Shown here: piece by piece, positions 54,431 to 64,000 of the stretch | Position numbering within the stretch: position 1 is the first letter of the stretch | How the letters are laid out: every line of letters starts with the position of its first letter | Source: Pelobates cultripes | Lineage: Eukaryota; Chordata; Amphibia; Anura; Pelobatidae | Assembly: GCA_933207985.1 (NCBI GenBank) | Contig: OW240914.1 | Location: 135,005,672-135,069,671, forward strand | Length of the DNA: 64,000 nucleotides | Direction: 5' to 3' | Notes under the pieces: generated by a model | Seen by the model: only the letters and a program-made list of their open reading frames with translations | Told to the model about the DNA's origin: nothing | Databases searched by the model: none | Translations under genes and position numbers: made by a program

Positions 54431-56160
54431 AATTAAGGGGCGGAGCAATAAAATTAAGGGACAGAGCAACAGCTTACTACAGAGATTTTTCACAACCTGA
54501 AGAAAAACAGTAAAATTAAAGCTCAAATGAAGTTAAAATTTTTTTTTACCTTTATCCCCCACTTTTGGTTTTAAAATTGAATCAGGAACAAGCAGCATGA
54601 TCATATAGAACCAAGATTATACCATAAGGCTATAGTTGTTTAGTTTTTGAAGATGTCTTTTCAGCAAGCTCTGGTAACGGAATGTAAAATTGAGCATTTT
54701 TTGGATACCTACTTACCTCATAACCATACTCATTATTCTGCTTTATAATGGAGAAGAAATCGAAAAAGAGGCAGTTCTCCTAGCTAGACCACAAGATATT
54801 GGGGTTTTCTTCTCCATGGTCGGAAGAAAGGCATGCTTAAAATGGCAGTTCCACGTGATAAGACATGTCATTCTCAGAAGAAACCTTGCTTGATGCAACC
54901 AATATCATGCCATAAAGAGGTGAACTGTACCACAGATTATTCAAAGATGACAGATACACCAGCAACAAAGAAAGATATTAAATATTTATTGAAAGATATC
55001 AGACAACTCTTTCAAGTGGATCTCTCAGTAATTAAAGAGGAAATCCACACTTTAACGGGTAGAGTGAAGACCTAAGAGGAACAGGCTCATGATGGCTGCT
55101 CCTAACAGATCGCCATCCTCCCAACTTATTGTCACGACAGCTAGTGTGGTCCAGCACGCAGAACTATGTAGTATCTACATAGACAGAACAGAAAAAGATA
55201 GAATGTAAACCGGTCCTTAGAATGGCTGGAATTATACGTTAAAGACAGAGAATAGTCAAGGGATAGCCGAGGTCAGGGAAGCCAGAAATACACAATATCG
55301 TTAAACAAGCCAAGTCAGGGAAACCAGAAATCAGAATAGTCAGGAATAGCCAAGGTCAAAATACCGGGAATATCAAAGACAGGACAAGAAAATCTTGGGA
55401 ACCAGGAACGAAAACCATGACAGGGCAATGAACCAGGGAACTTCAGGGATTTAAATATCCCTCCTTTGGCTGTGATTGGTCACCTCTGACCCCAGAACGT
55501 GCGTGTGCGTCAACGTCGTGACCCTGGGGGGCGGGGCGAGCCGGGGGCCGTGACACTTATATATGCAGACACTTAAAGCTCATGGTGAGGTTCTGATGAA
55601 ATTGTTGGACGAGTAGGATAGGAGTCATCTAAAGATGATAAAAGCTAGAGGCATTCCAGAGACTTTCGATAGGGGGGAAATGACACACTTCCTACACCAC
55701 TTATTTTAGGGCCTCTTTACTAAGACACAGGCCAAAATATTATCTTAGATGGCTACTGTTGTATAACTAAATCTGGTAAAGCCACATCACCCTACCTGAG
55801 GGGTTTGATTTCAAGTTTGTTACTCATTTAGATAGGATGTTACATATGTCTGCAGAATGATGCTCACCCAATTACTTGTTTGAATCACATATTATATTTC
55901 TATCCTAACCTCCCAAAATCAACTTTATTGTGGTAGCTATAACTTTGGCCAGTGAGCAAAATTTTACGACACCTAAATATCCCATACTTCTGGTGCATTC
56001 CCAGGGCTCACCACATCACTAAAGACGCGATACTCTTTAAACTTACAGTTTCAACGGAATACACAGTTTTCTACAAAGCATCTGGATTTGACCTGTTGAA
56101 AGGTCTCAGTCTACAGCTCCTACCAAACATCACTGGGATGTAGAGAGTCTTAACTCTTTG
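54431..56160 (+). mobile_element. L1 LINE 5' region with decayed ORF1
   Basis: GGGGCGGAGCAATAAAATTA is typical of an L1 5' end. MTDTPATKKDIKYLLKDIRQ ... VIKEEIHTLTGRVKT is the ORF1 coiled-coil start. After an inserted element, AHGEVLMKLLDE, ARGIPETF and, at 55952-56143, ISKILRHLNIPYFWCIPRA-like and FKLTVSTEYTVFYKASGFDL continue the ORF1 RNA-binding and C-terminal parts. Multiple frameshifts and stops; no ORF2 follows. Confidence 0.72.
55130..55555. mobile_element. TGTCACG...CGTGACA element with 5-bp target duplication
   Basis: 426 bp starting TGTCACGACAGC and ending GGGCCGTGACA, with CTTAT at 55125-55129 and 55556-55560. It interrupts the L1 ORF1 remnant. The interior has AGTCAGGGAAACCAGAAATC-type degenerate repeats and a GC-rich right end. 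TG...CA with a 5-bp duplication suggests a solitary LTR; the 7-bp inverted ends leave other classes open. Confidence 0.78.
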
Positions 56161-59160
56161 ATGCCTTTTCACAGTTCTTCCTCTGTGGCACCTGGGGGGC
56201 CTGCTCGCTGAACCACATTTATATTATTTTGTCACTTGTATAGCTCCCTATGGTCTACTTTCATGTCATTTAATACTACCTGTGATTCTTGCTGGCAGTG
56301 TTCTAGCCTAGTAACAGCACCCTTCCTTACTAATCTAGTCTAGTTGGCTAACACTCCCACAATTAAGCTGCTGTCTCTACTTTATGCCTGCTGATCAGAG
56401 GGCTACTTTGCTTTACTTTGTCCTGTTACAAGGATTATTTTATTTGCTAGTTGTATTTTTCAAAAATTGTGCGAATATGATCTTTGGTCTATTTATCTGC
56501 ATGATAAGAAAGATAAAATAATAATAATAATAATAAATGGTTTAACCTGCAAGGATAAATATAACTTACAATAGTTATATCCTGAGGTACAGATTTTATT
56601 CACGTATTTCTAACCAATTTGGACTTCCTGTTGGCACAGTAGGTATTAAGGCTGTAGAATTTGCGGTACCGTAAATAATAAATGTCTGTGTGGCCCTACA
56701 AGGATGTGGGAACAGGAGAACAATGAGGATGTGGGAATAGGGATTCTACAGGGACATGGAAACAGGAGAATTGCAAGCAGGAGATAACTGAGTTTAGCAA
56801 GCATGATTAAATTGTAATTTTAAGAAAAACGTTAAAAAGCTAAAAATAAAAGAATGTCAACTGCAGAGTTCAGCACATACAACCCTCTGGCAGAGAAATA
56901 GATAACATGAAGATGTTGTCAGTAACAAATTTCTGCTGATGTAGCAAGTACTCAGGGATAGTTTGTGCATGTACAGATCCCTGTCACTCAGTCATGACCT
57001 CTCTTATCAGAACAGGCTTGGTAGTGACAAAACACTTGGTTCAGGAAATGCTGTGAAGACACTGTAACCCTGATGCTAGAGGTTCAAGAGCCACAATATA
57101 TTTTTGGGCATTTGTCTTTAAAAAAAAAAAAAAGATATCCAGTTACTACAAGAGTAGTCTAAAATTTCAGACAGCATTTGGAGGTACAGGTCACCAACTA
57201 CTTCTAAGACATTAGACATAGCAGGCATTTTGGTATATCAAACCACAAACTAACAGTGTGACTTATCTATTCATGTATATAGCCTCCTGCTGTGTTTGCC
57301 ATTCTTTAGTTGTGTCTTTTATCAGATGGTGGATTGCTAACAATGTACAGGCAGGAAGAAGATCAATATTTTTTACCTTGATGTTTATGTTTTTAAGTTA
57401 CTTCACAATGTAACAAGCTCTCACTGGACCAACAGTGATGAAGGGTCCAGTTTTCTGCAGACAATGAAATGCAACATGATCCATCAGCAGGTAACAAAAG
57501 CATATTCTGCAATTAGGGCCAACTGCAAATAAGCACTCCTAAATGAAATTACCATTCTAAAATAAAAAAACATTTGCTTTCAGCTGTATGGAATCTTAGA
57601 AAAATAGACATGGATCTGCATTATGACCATCCACCGCTGAGACACCTGAAATAGATAACATCTACTACAGCCCTTATTAAAATGCCTACTTTATTCCCTC
57701 AGGTTAATCTGGCAGCTTTTATGTACCAGAATCACTATTTTATTTTTCATTATAATTTTTTTTTAATCAAAGCACTTCAAAGGTCAAGTGCAAGGCCTCC
57801 ATAGCAATTTCCCAAACTTCCCTTGCAACCTCAAGTTCTGATTCCTAAACACTTATTCCTAAACTTCTCTTATCCAAGTTCCTGCTCACTCACATTGTTC
57901 ATCTCATATCCTTCTAACAGTTTCTTGTTATGGAGCCTAATCTGACCTGTACCTATAACTCTTCTTTATCTCCTGGCACATTCCCAAATTTTATTTAGCA
58001 CGCAAATTGTTATTACAATTCAATGAGAGCTTAAAAAAACAAAACTGAAAACTATGTTGCCTGATAAATATTAAGGATTAGTAAAATCTTATATTAATTC
58101 ACAACATGTTGTGTTATGTGTTCAGTACACTAGGACACAGCAGCTGGCCCAAGTGTGACAAGTCATAGTCTGTGGGTTTGGACTAAATGACCAGAAAACT
58201 GAAAACTGGCCTGTTGGTGACTTATCTGGGAGACTTTAAACCACAACTCAGCAGATACCAAGACAGTCAGCTATCTATGTCTAGAAAGGATCCCCCTACA
58301 ATATTGTTCTCAATCTTAATTCCAGCAAAGTTTTGACCTTTTGAGATTTATTCTTCATTATTAAAAATTATACTACTACCAGTAACACAATGAAATTCCA
58401 ATATCTAACATTTTTCTTAAACATATGTTAATTTCATTCAGTACCTAATCACTTTCGAAAACATTAGGTTTTGCCCATTAGGGACCAAGTGGCACACACT
58501 TCGGAGATCACAATCTGGTCTCTAAAGAACACATTTAATTTTTAATTTACTTTACATAGCAATACTATACGAAATATCTATAGATGCTAATATAGTATAT
58601 TTAACACGGTGCACAAATATCACCTATTATTTGTTCAATGCACGATGCCCCCAGTGAATAAAGTGAATAAGCACAGATCCCTTAATTTATATTTACTTCC
58701 CTGCTAAAGGGAACATGTTTTCTCTGCCAGCAAATAATTGTTGACATGACAAGTTAAGACATACTGGAATAGAGAGTGAGGTGGCCCCTACTTGTACAAG
58801 CTGACATTCTACGCAATGATTCTTATCATATTGTATTAAGTTGATAGGAATTCAAGTAATATGTATAACACATGGTGTAATTATATGAGTCTCTGCGAAA
58901 ATAAAAATATATCCCTTGGGAACAAGTAATATGTGTGAGATTATATTAGTTTAAAACAATGTATGTTTAAAAGCAGGTATGGATGACTCATACATGTTTT
59001 GTTTTTGTTGTTTTTTTTTTTTTAGGAAATAATGTCCTTTTAAAGCAGAGGTGCACACATCCCACACTGACATCCTGTTTATGACATTGCATCATTTTTG
59101 TTGTACTAAGTTATATGAATCTGTGTTTCTACTCCTTTTCAACCAATCCCTCACATTTCC
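56161..59160. other. 3 kb without recognised features
   Basis: AT-rich intron or intergenic sequence with a short ATAATAATAATA run near 56518. No exon of the bmp1 propeptide or signal peptide could be identified on the minus strand. Confidence 0.5.
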
Positions 59161-59460
59161 TTGACAGCCGCACAGTCGGATTTGCCGGCATATGCACTCA
59201 CCTTACCCAACCACCAAAAAGACACGGAAACAGGTTATGCTGTTGGAAATATTAATCCACAGCTTTATTAAATTATAAATAAAATAATTAAGGAATAACA
59301 AATGGGGTCATTGCCAACAGACCTTATTAAAGTTAACATCCCCCATGTACATAACATTCCCCTAGCAATGACCCCCCAATAATAACAATAGACAACAATC
59401 CAAATAACATGTTAATACAGAAACTGGCCGCCCAATATGGCCACGTTTCCACCAGGTTAA

Positions 59461-59690
59461 ATTGTAAGGGTGTACCGAGACACCGCTACCCAACTTATCG
59501 ATTGTAGGAGTGTACCAAGACACCGCTACCCACCATATCAATTGTAGGGCTGTACCAAGACACCGCTACCCCCCATATCAATTGTAGGGCTGTACCAAGA
59601 CACCGCTACCCCCCATATCAATTGTAGGGGTGTACCAAGACACCGCTTCCCACCAGTTCCCGTTTAGGGTGTACCAAGACACCACCACAC
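59461..59690. repeat. 40-bp tandem repeat, five units and a partial one
   Basis: Units start at 59461, 59501, 59541, 59581 and 59621, each ATTGTAGGGxTGTACCAAGA then CACCGCTACCCxCCATATCA. A partial sixth follows at 59661. Units 3 and 4 are identical. Located in the 3' part of the DIRS-like element. Confidence 0.95.
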
Positions 59691-60479
59691 CCCCAGGTTC
59701 GGAGCCACCGACGAGCTCGAACCTACCAACCACGTGCAACACTGTCAAATCCACACTAAAACCACAGGATGTCCACTTTCTCCTCCATCTGCCCACCGAT
59801 TTAACAAGGCCATTCCTCGCCACAGCTCAGGACTTGACACCTAAAGCTCCTGAGCGACCCCCACCACCACAAGAAGGCCTGTTGAATGCCTTCCTGAAGG
59901 CACAATCTAAACAGATCACCCTTTACAACCGAAACGTACCCCATCCACCTTGGAGTACCCAGGGAGCTTGCTTCCCCATCCGATGTGTCTCCCCGTTACA
60001 CCGCCCCCCACTTCCAATAAATACCGCCATCAATTGTCAAGGATCCATCTTCAAAAATGAGCCACCATGACCGGGTCCCTAGTATGTCTCCAATGTAACC
60101 GAGGAACCATCTCGGGCCATACTACCACCACACCTGTGACCAGCTTCCGTAGCCGGTCCACCAACCCTGCCTCCACCTTACCAATGCCTTTTCGGGACCA
60201 TGCCCTTATGCTTCCCGCCCTCGCAGAATACCCGAATGCCATGAACCGTACCCTATGTTACCTTCCCAAAAATTTTTTAACTAATGTCTTTCCACCAACA
60301 AACCCCCGAGAAAAACCAACCACTCCAGTTCCACCACTTCCAGAGGACAGCCCCGTTGCGCCTCTAGACCCATGCCACGGCTTTCTTCAGCGCCCCTCAG
60401 ATGAGTGAGTGGTACATCTACCATGCCACCAGAACGAAAGTAATTAGCTATCAAGCTGAGTACACAACCTTTTGTGTCC

Positions 60480-61340
60480 CAACCTTTAACCACATAAACC
60501 GTCCGTAATTAGGACTTAACCGCACTGACTCCCACCTGCCTGAACGATTCCCTTGATCCTCCCTTAAAAAGCCAGACGGGACGCCTCTGTCGCCGCCATC
60601 ATCCGATAGGAATGGGCTCCAAAGTTCCCGGGATCCAAAACCCAACGCCGTCAGACTCCTTCGAACAAAACCCCTGCCGGAATCGGACTCGTGACAGCGC
60701 CGCTCCGTCCCCTTTTACTAGTAAGCCACCCAGGATGTCTGGGCGAATCTCCACGTAGTGTGATGCATTTCAAAAACCGGGCATACCCGTGCCCTGGCAA
60801 AGAATATAGCTGCCCCAAACCTCCTTTATCAGCACATCCGTTCCTGTACAACCCAACGAATCCTTACCTTAACCGACTGAAGTTCGACAACCGAGTGTAG
60901 AACCCCCCAACACCAACTCGAAAAGCACTCACCAACTCCCTGACCTGAATTGCCCAAAACCCATGTGAAGGCACCCAAAAAAAACTCAACTCGAAAGTAG
61001 AATAACACACTACCTTCAGCATGCCTGGAACCGACCTATGCAAAACCCTCCGCATGGCCAGCGATCCCTGACGTACATGACAACGGTCCCACACTACTTC
61101 CTAATCGCTCAGTTTAAACCTTGACGCCAAAGCCGCCTTGTTCCTGTCCGTTGCCGATGTAGCTACCGCTGAACATACCAGCGGCTTTGGAACCACCGCA
61201 AGGTAACCCTTCTCCCCACTTTTGACAAGTGACAACCAACCGCCTCGTCTCATAGACCAAGCCTTCCCACTTCCAATGTAGGAACATGACATGGAACCGC
61301 CCCTTGGCAAGTAGAGTTCACCAATAGGCACTTGTACACA
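60480..61340 (-). pseudogene. Tyrosine recombinase remnant (DIRS-like)
   Basis: Frames are broken, but the order of motifs is right. LSFFGCLHMGFGQFRSGS near 61000 fits the box I region. LLVKGDGAALSRVRFRQGF (near 60680-60735) is followed by FGAHSYRMMAATEASRLAF (near 60570-60630), the H-x-x-R box, and then GRWESVRLSPNYG (near 60500-60540), where the C-terminal tyrosine is expected. These match DIRS-type recombinases of amphibians in spacing and content. Several frameshifts and stops make it inactive. Confidence 0.65.
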
Positions 61341-62099
61341 TGCTACCCAAAAGACGGAGGGGCGTCAATAACCAAACGCATCCCGCTCCTCCAAACCAAC
61401 TCGACAGCAGGCCGAATGATGTCTGAGATACAGAACCGGGCCGCGTCGATGCCTCCTTTCCCTATGCCCCTTTCGGGTGTGATAAGTTGTGTAGCAACGG
61501 AATATGCCCGCCCCTATCTAGGGGACCACCCCCGACAGAGACACCCCCGATCCACTACTGGCTGGGCGAAAAGGGCCCATCCCCAATTGGGCTACTATGC
61601 GTGACTGCTCGCAGACCAATCCCAGTTGTTTCCCAATCCCTCACTTTGAATAGAATAGCCAAACCGCCCCCCCCCCCCAACAATCCCATCCATCAAATTA
61701 GTGCCTATCTATGGGCGTACTGCCTTAGCCAGCGGCGTCGACGTCCGGATTGTCACCGGTGCCGCTCTGATCCGCAAACACGGGGCTGAAGCCCCAGCGA
61801 GTACTTAGGTGTTCTTTTCTTGACGCTCCCAATGACACCATGACACTCCCATATTCCTGCCTACCCGATGTTCCCAGTTGCATCGACCCTCCTGGCGTCT
61901 CTCGCAAAAACCTTTCTGCTGTCCGGCCAGCACCGCACCTCCTGGGATCGCCGCCCCCGTAAAGAGCGCCTTACCTGCACCTTCATTAGGAATTGGGCAC
62001 CATTCCAAATTTATCTTTCCCCCATCTTCAAGTGACACCCCCCAAAGGCCCAGCGCAGCACACGCACACGTTTTGCCGCGCCACATCAGTAAACTCGCC

Positions 62100-63260
62100 G
62101 CCCACTACTGACTGCCCCCTGACCCGTCCGCCGCCTCCGTTACTGGCGTAACTTCCGTCAGTTCACCGCCCCTCACCCTGCACGTTGTCACCACCTCTGA
62201 CCCGTTTTCTATCTCCCTTCTACCTTCAACCTCTTGAACTCCTGTGGGTTGGAACCGAAGCGCTGTGTTGATACCTCCTCTTCCTGACTCTGGAACTGGG
62301 CCTCCGCCTCCACACCGGCTCCTAGGTCGGCTCCTATCCCTGCTTCTCCAGCCCACCGCTGACTTCCTTGGATGCTGCACCTGTCGCTGTCACTGCACTG
62401 CTCACTCCTCTCTTCCTGCCTCCTGCCATTGCTCCAGTCCTGCAGACCCTGGAGGCTCCCGCTCTCCTTTGTCTCCATGCCTTGCTCTCCCCTCCATGGT
62501 CCCTGGTAGCTGCTCCTTGTCCGTTGTCCTCATCCTCATACTGTCTGCCTGCACTGCTCCTGAGACACTATATCCCTCATGGGGGGCTCGGATCACCTCC
62601 CCCGCCATTCTGCTAGGCCTGGAAAAAACCCGGCGCCTGCAGCACCATCCGTCCCCTCTGGGCCTATTCCCCTCCAGGGGCAGACCAAGCCTCGTCCTGC
62701 CGTCCGGACTCCCCCCCCCGCCAAAGGAGGGGGTCGCTTGCCCGAGCTGCTTCCCTGTATTCCACCCCCTGCCCCTCAGTATCGCCACCATGGGCAGACT
62801 CACCGGGACGCCATGTCAGCTGCAGCTCTGCCTTCCTGCCCGGCCGCCGTCTTGCCAAGCCGGACGCAGCCGCTCTCTGTGCCTTCTCGCCCACAGCCAT
62901 GCGGCAGGGCGCATTCTTGGTTTTGGGCCTCTGCGCCCGACCAGCGCCGGCCGCACTCCCACCTCCAAGGCCCGTCTGTCTGCCTGGGCCATAATTCTTC
63001 TGCTGCGAGTCGACAAACTTCCTTGCCACCTTCCTGCCGGCGCTGCTCCCGGGCTGATACGTTGGGGTGGTCGCGCCCTCCTTCTCAGCCTCCACTCTAT
63101 CACTGCTGGGGGGGAGCAGATGTGCTCAAACCCCCAGCTGTTTCTGCATCCATACCGTCCTCTGCTCCTTCCCAACGCTCACCAGCCTGCCTGGATCACT
63201 TCAGCTGACGCCACCTGCAAGAAAAAACACAGAAACACACCAACCTGCACAACTGACAGG
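62100..63260. other. GC-rich 5' part of the DIRS-like element
   Basis: About 1.1 kb of C/G-rich sequence that is open in several frames on both strands (a 339-codon frame on the plus strand, shorter ones on the minus). None shows a recognised domain, and the length is explained by low A/T content. The minus-strand reading may be decayed gag. Confidence 0.4.
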
Positions 63261-63300
63261 TAGGCTTAATTTCATTTACAATGGCCACTTCATAAAATGG

Positions 63301-64000
63301 CCGGTATAAATACACTCCTTATGGCTCTGCCCCACCCAGCATGCTAAGTGACACTAACTTCCTGTGGCTGCTATGCCTACCTCCTGGCTCTGTCAATGCC
63401 TATTCCTCTTAGCTGCGCTGATCCATGGGCTACATTATGGGTTCCTAATTTGTTTCTAAGAAAAGTTTAGTTGTTTTCCACTAAATTAATCACTGCCCAA
63501 GTGACTATTATAAAGCAGATCAGTACCATATGGCAGTAACACTAGAATTAATCTGACCTGACTAAAATATTTGTGCAGATATTACTCCAAATTATCATGT
63601 CGGCAGGGAAGGCTGGACCGTGTCAGGAGAGCCCTATTTTTTGTTTTGTAAAACTGATCAAAAAGTTATGACAAAAGATTTTGCACCATAACAACTGCAA
63701 TAATATGTAGTGCTTATTCAAGGGTTATTCCAAGCACCATGACCACTACAGTTAGTTAAGTGAATATGGAGCTTGGAGTCTGTGTTTTAGTTTAATATGC
63801 AGCACACACATTTTTTCATATTGTTGTCAACCTCCAGCAGCATCATTAGGGTGTCATTAGCCAAGCATTATTAGTGCTCTCAGCCAATTTATGACCAATT
63901 TCTGCAGAAGCTGGATGCGCGTCACCCTACAAAGCAGGAAGCTCAGCACCCGGCGAGACCAGGTAAAAGTGTCATAACGGCACTTATAATGTTAAAGTGG
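63301..64000. other. Right edge, probable partial repeat
   Basis: From about 63718 the sequence (AAGGGTTATTCCAAGCACCA, TGACCACTACAG) has the style of the end of a frog MITE, but its other end is outside the window. Nothing else recognised. Confidence 0.35.

Larger units (their letters stand above)
59200..63300 (-). mobile_element. Degenerate DIRS-type (tyrosine recombinase) retroelement, internally deleted
   Basis: A 4-kb GC-rich island unlike its AT-rich surroundings. On the minus strand it has gag-like remnants (a C-x-x-x-x-x-G-x-C...H pattern near 61800-61930 and a possible gag/RT junction near 61340-61480), then a tyrosine recombinase (61340-60480), a 40-bp tandem array and an AATAAA (59264-59269). 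Only about 460 bases separate the gag-like part from the recombinase, so the reverse transcriptase/RNase H is missing. Exact ends not found. Confidence 0.55.

Noticed and set aside
59630..60408. Plus-strand open frames of 113-146 codons in the DIRS-like element
   Set aside because: Antisense to the element; Pro/Thr-rich translation of C-rich sequence without recognised motifs.
62244..63263. 339-codon plus-strand open frame, the longest in the window
   Set aside because: It lies in GC-rich sequence where stops are rare in all frames, has a Pro/Ser/Leu/Arg composition without any domain, and overlaps the antisense DIRS-like element.
63297..63312. TATAAATA on the plus strand at the edge of the DIRS-like element as a promoter
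   Set aside because: It points away from the element's coding strand and no transcript start features accompany it.

Overview
The window looks like a piece of a large, repeat-rich vertebrate genome, most likely an anuran amphibian. The evidence is one conserved animal gene split by kilobase-scale introns, together with many DNA transposons (Tc1/mariner, piggyBac-type TTAA elements, hAT), L1 fragments and a tyrosine-recombinase (DIRS-type) element. The species assignment is inferred from repeat style and protein resemblance, not proven.

The one host gene found is bmp1 (bone morphogenetic protein 1 / tolloid), on the minus strand from 45177 down to 3554. Eighteen coding exons of the long form can be placed. 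All have AG/GT borders and all reading phases join. They encode the furin-type end of the propeptide, the complete astacin zinc-protease domain, then CUB1-CUB2-EGF1-CUB3-EGF2-CUB4-CUB5, about 893 residues to the stop. A nineteenth exon (23613-23740), between the CUB3 and EGF2 exons, is an alternative 3'-terminal exon that would make the short BMP-1 isoform ending after CUB3. It argues for bmp1 rather than a tolloid-like paralogue. The signal peptide and most of the propeptide are not visible and probably lie beyond 64000.

Layout. 1-3553: 3' flank or 3'UTR with two hairpin-rich TTAA elements. 3554-3688: last exon. 3689-17355: a 13.7-kb last intron packed with an intact Tc1/mariner DD37E element, a decayed piggyBac transposase gene, hairpin MITEs, and hAT elements that carry CA-rich arrays. 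17356-32073: exons for CUB5 back to CUB1, spaced by 0.2-2.8 kb, with smaller insertions and a 250-bp palindrome. 32074-36302: an intron with nested retroelements. 36303-45177: CUB1 and protease exons, with a two-orientation minisatellite in one intron. 45178-64000: no exon recognised. It holds an old degenerate array, a 7-kb 29-bp satellite with a second, near-identical Tc1 copy inside it, L1 ORF1 remnants, and a GC-rich DIRS-like element with a recombinase but no room for a reverse transcriptase.

The gene makes a secreted protease that processes procollagen and chordin-type substrates. Everything else is mobile or repetitive sequence layered into its introns, often element inside element, which gives a relative order of insertions.
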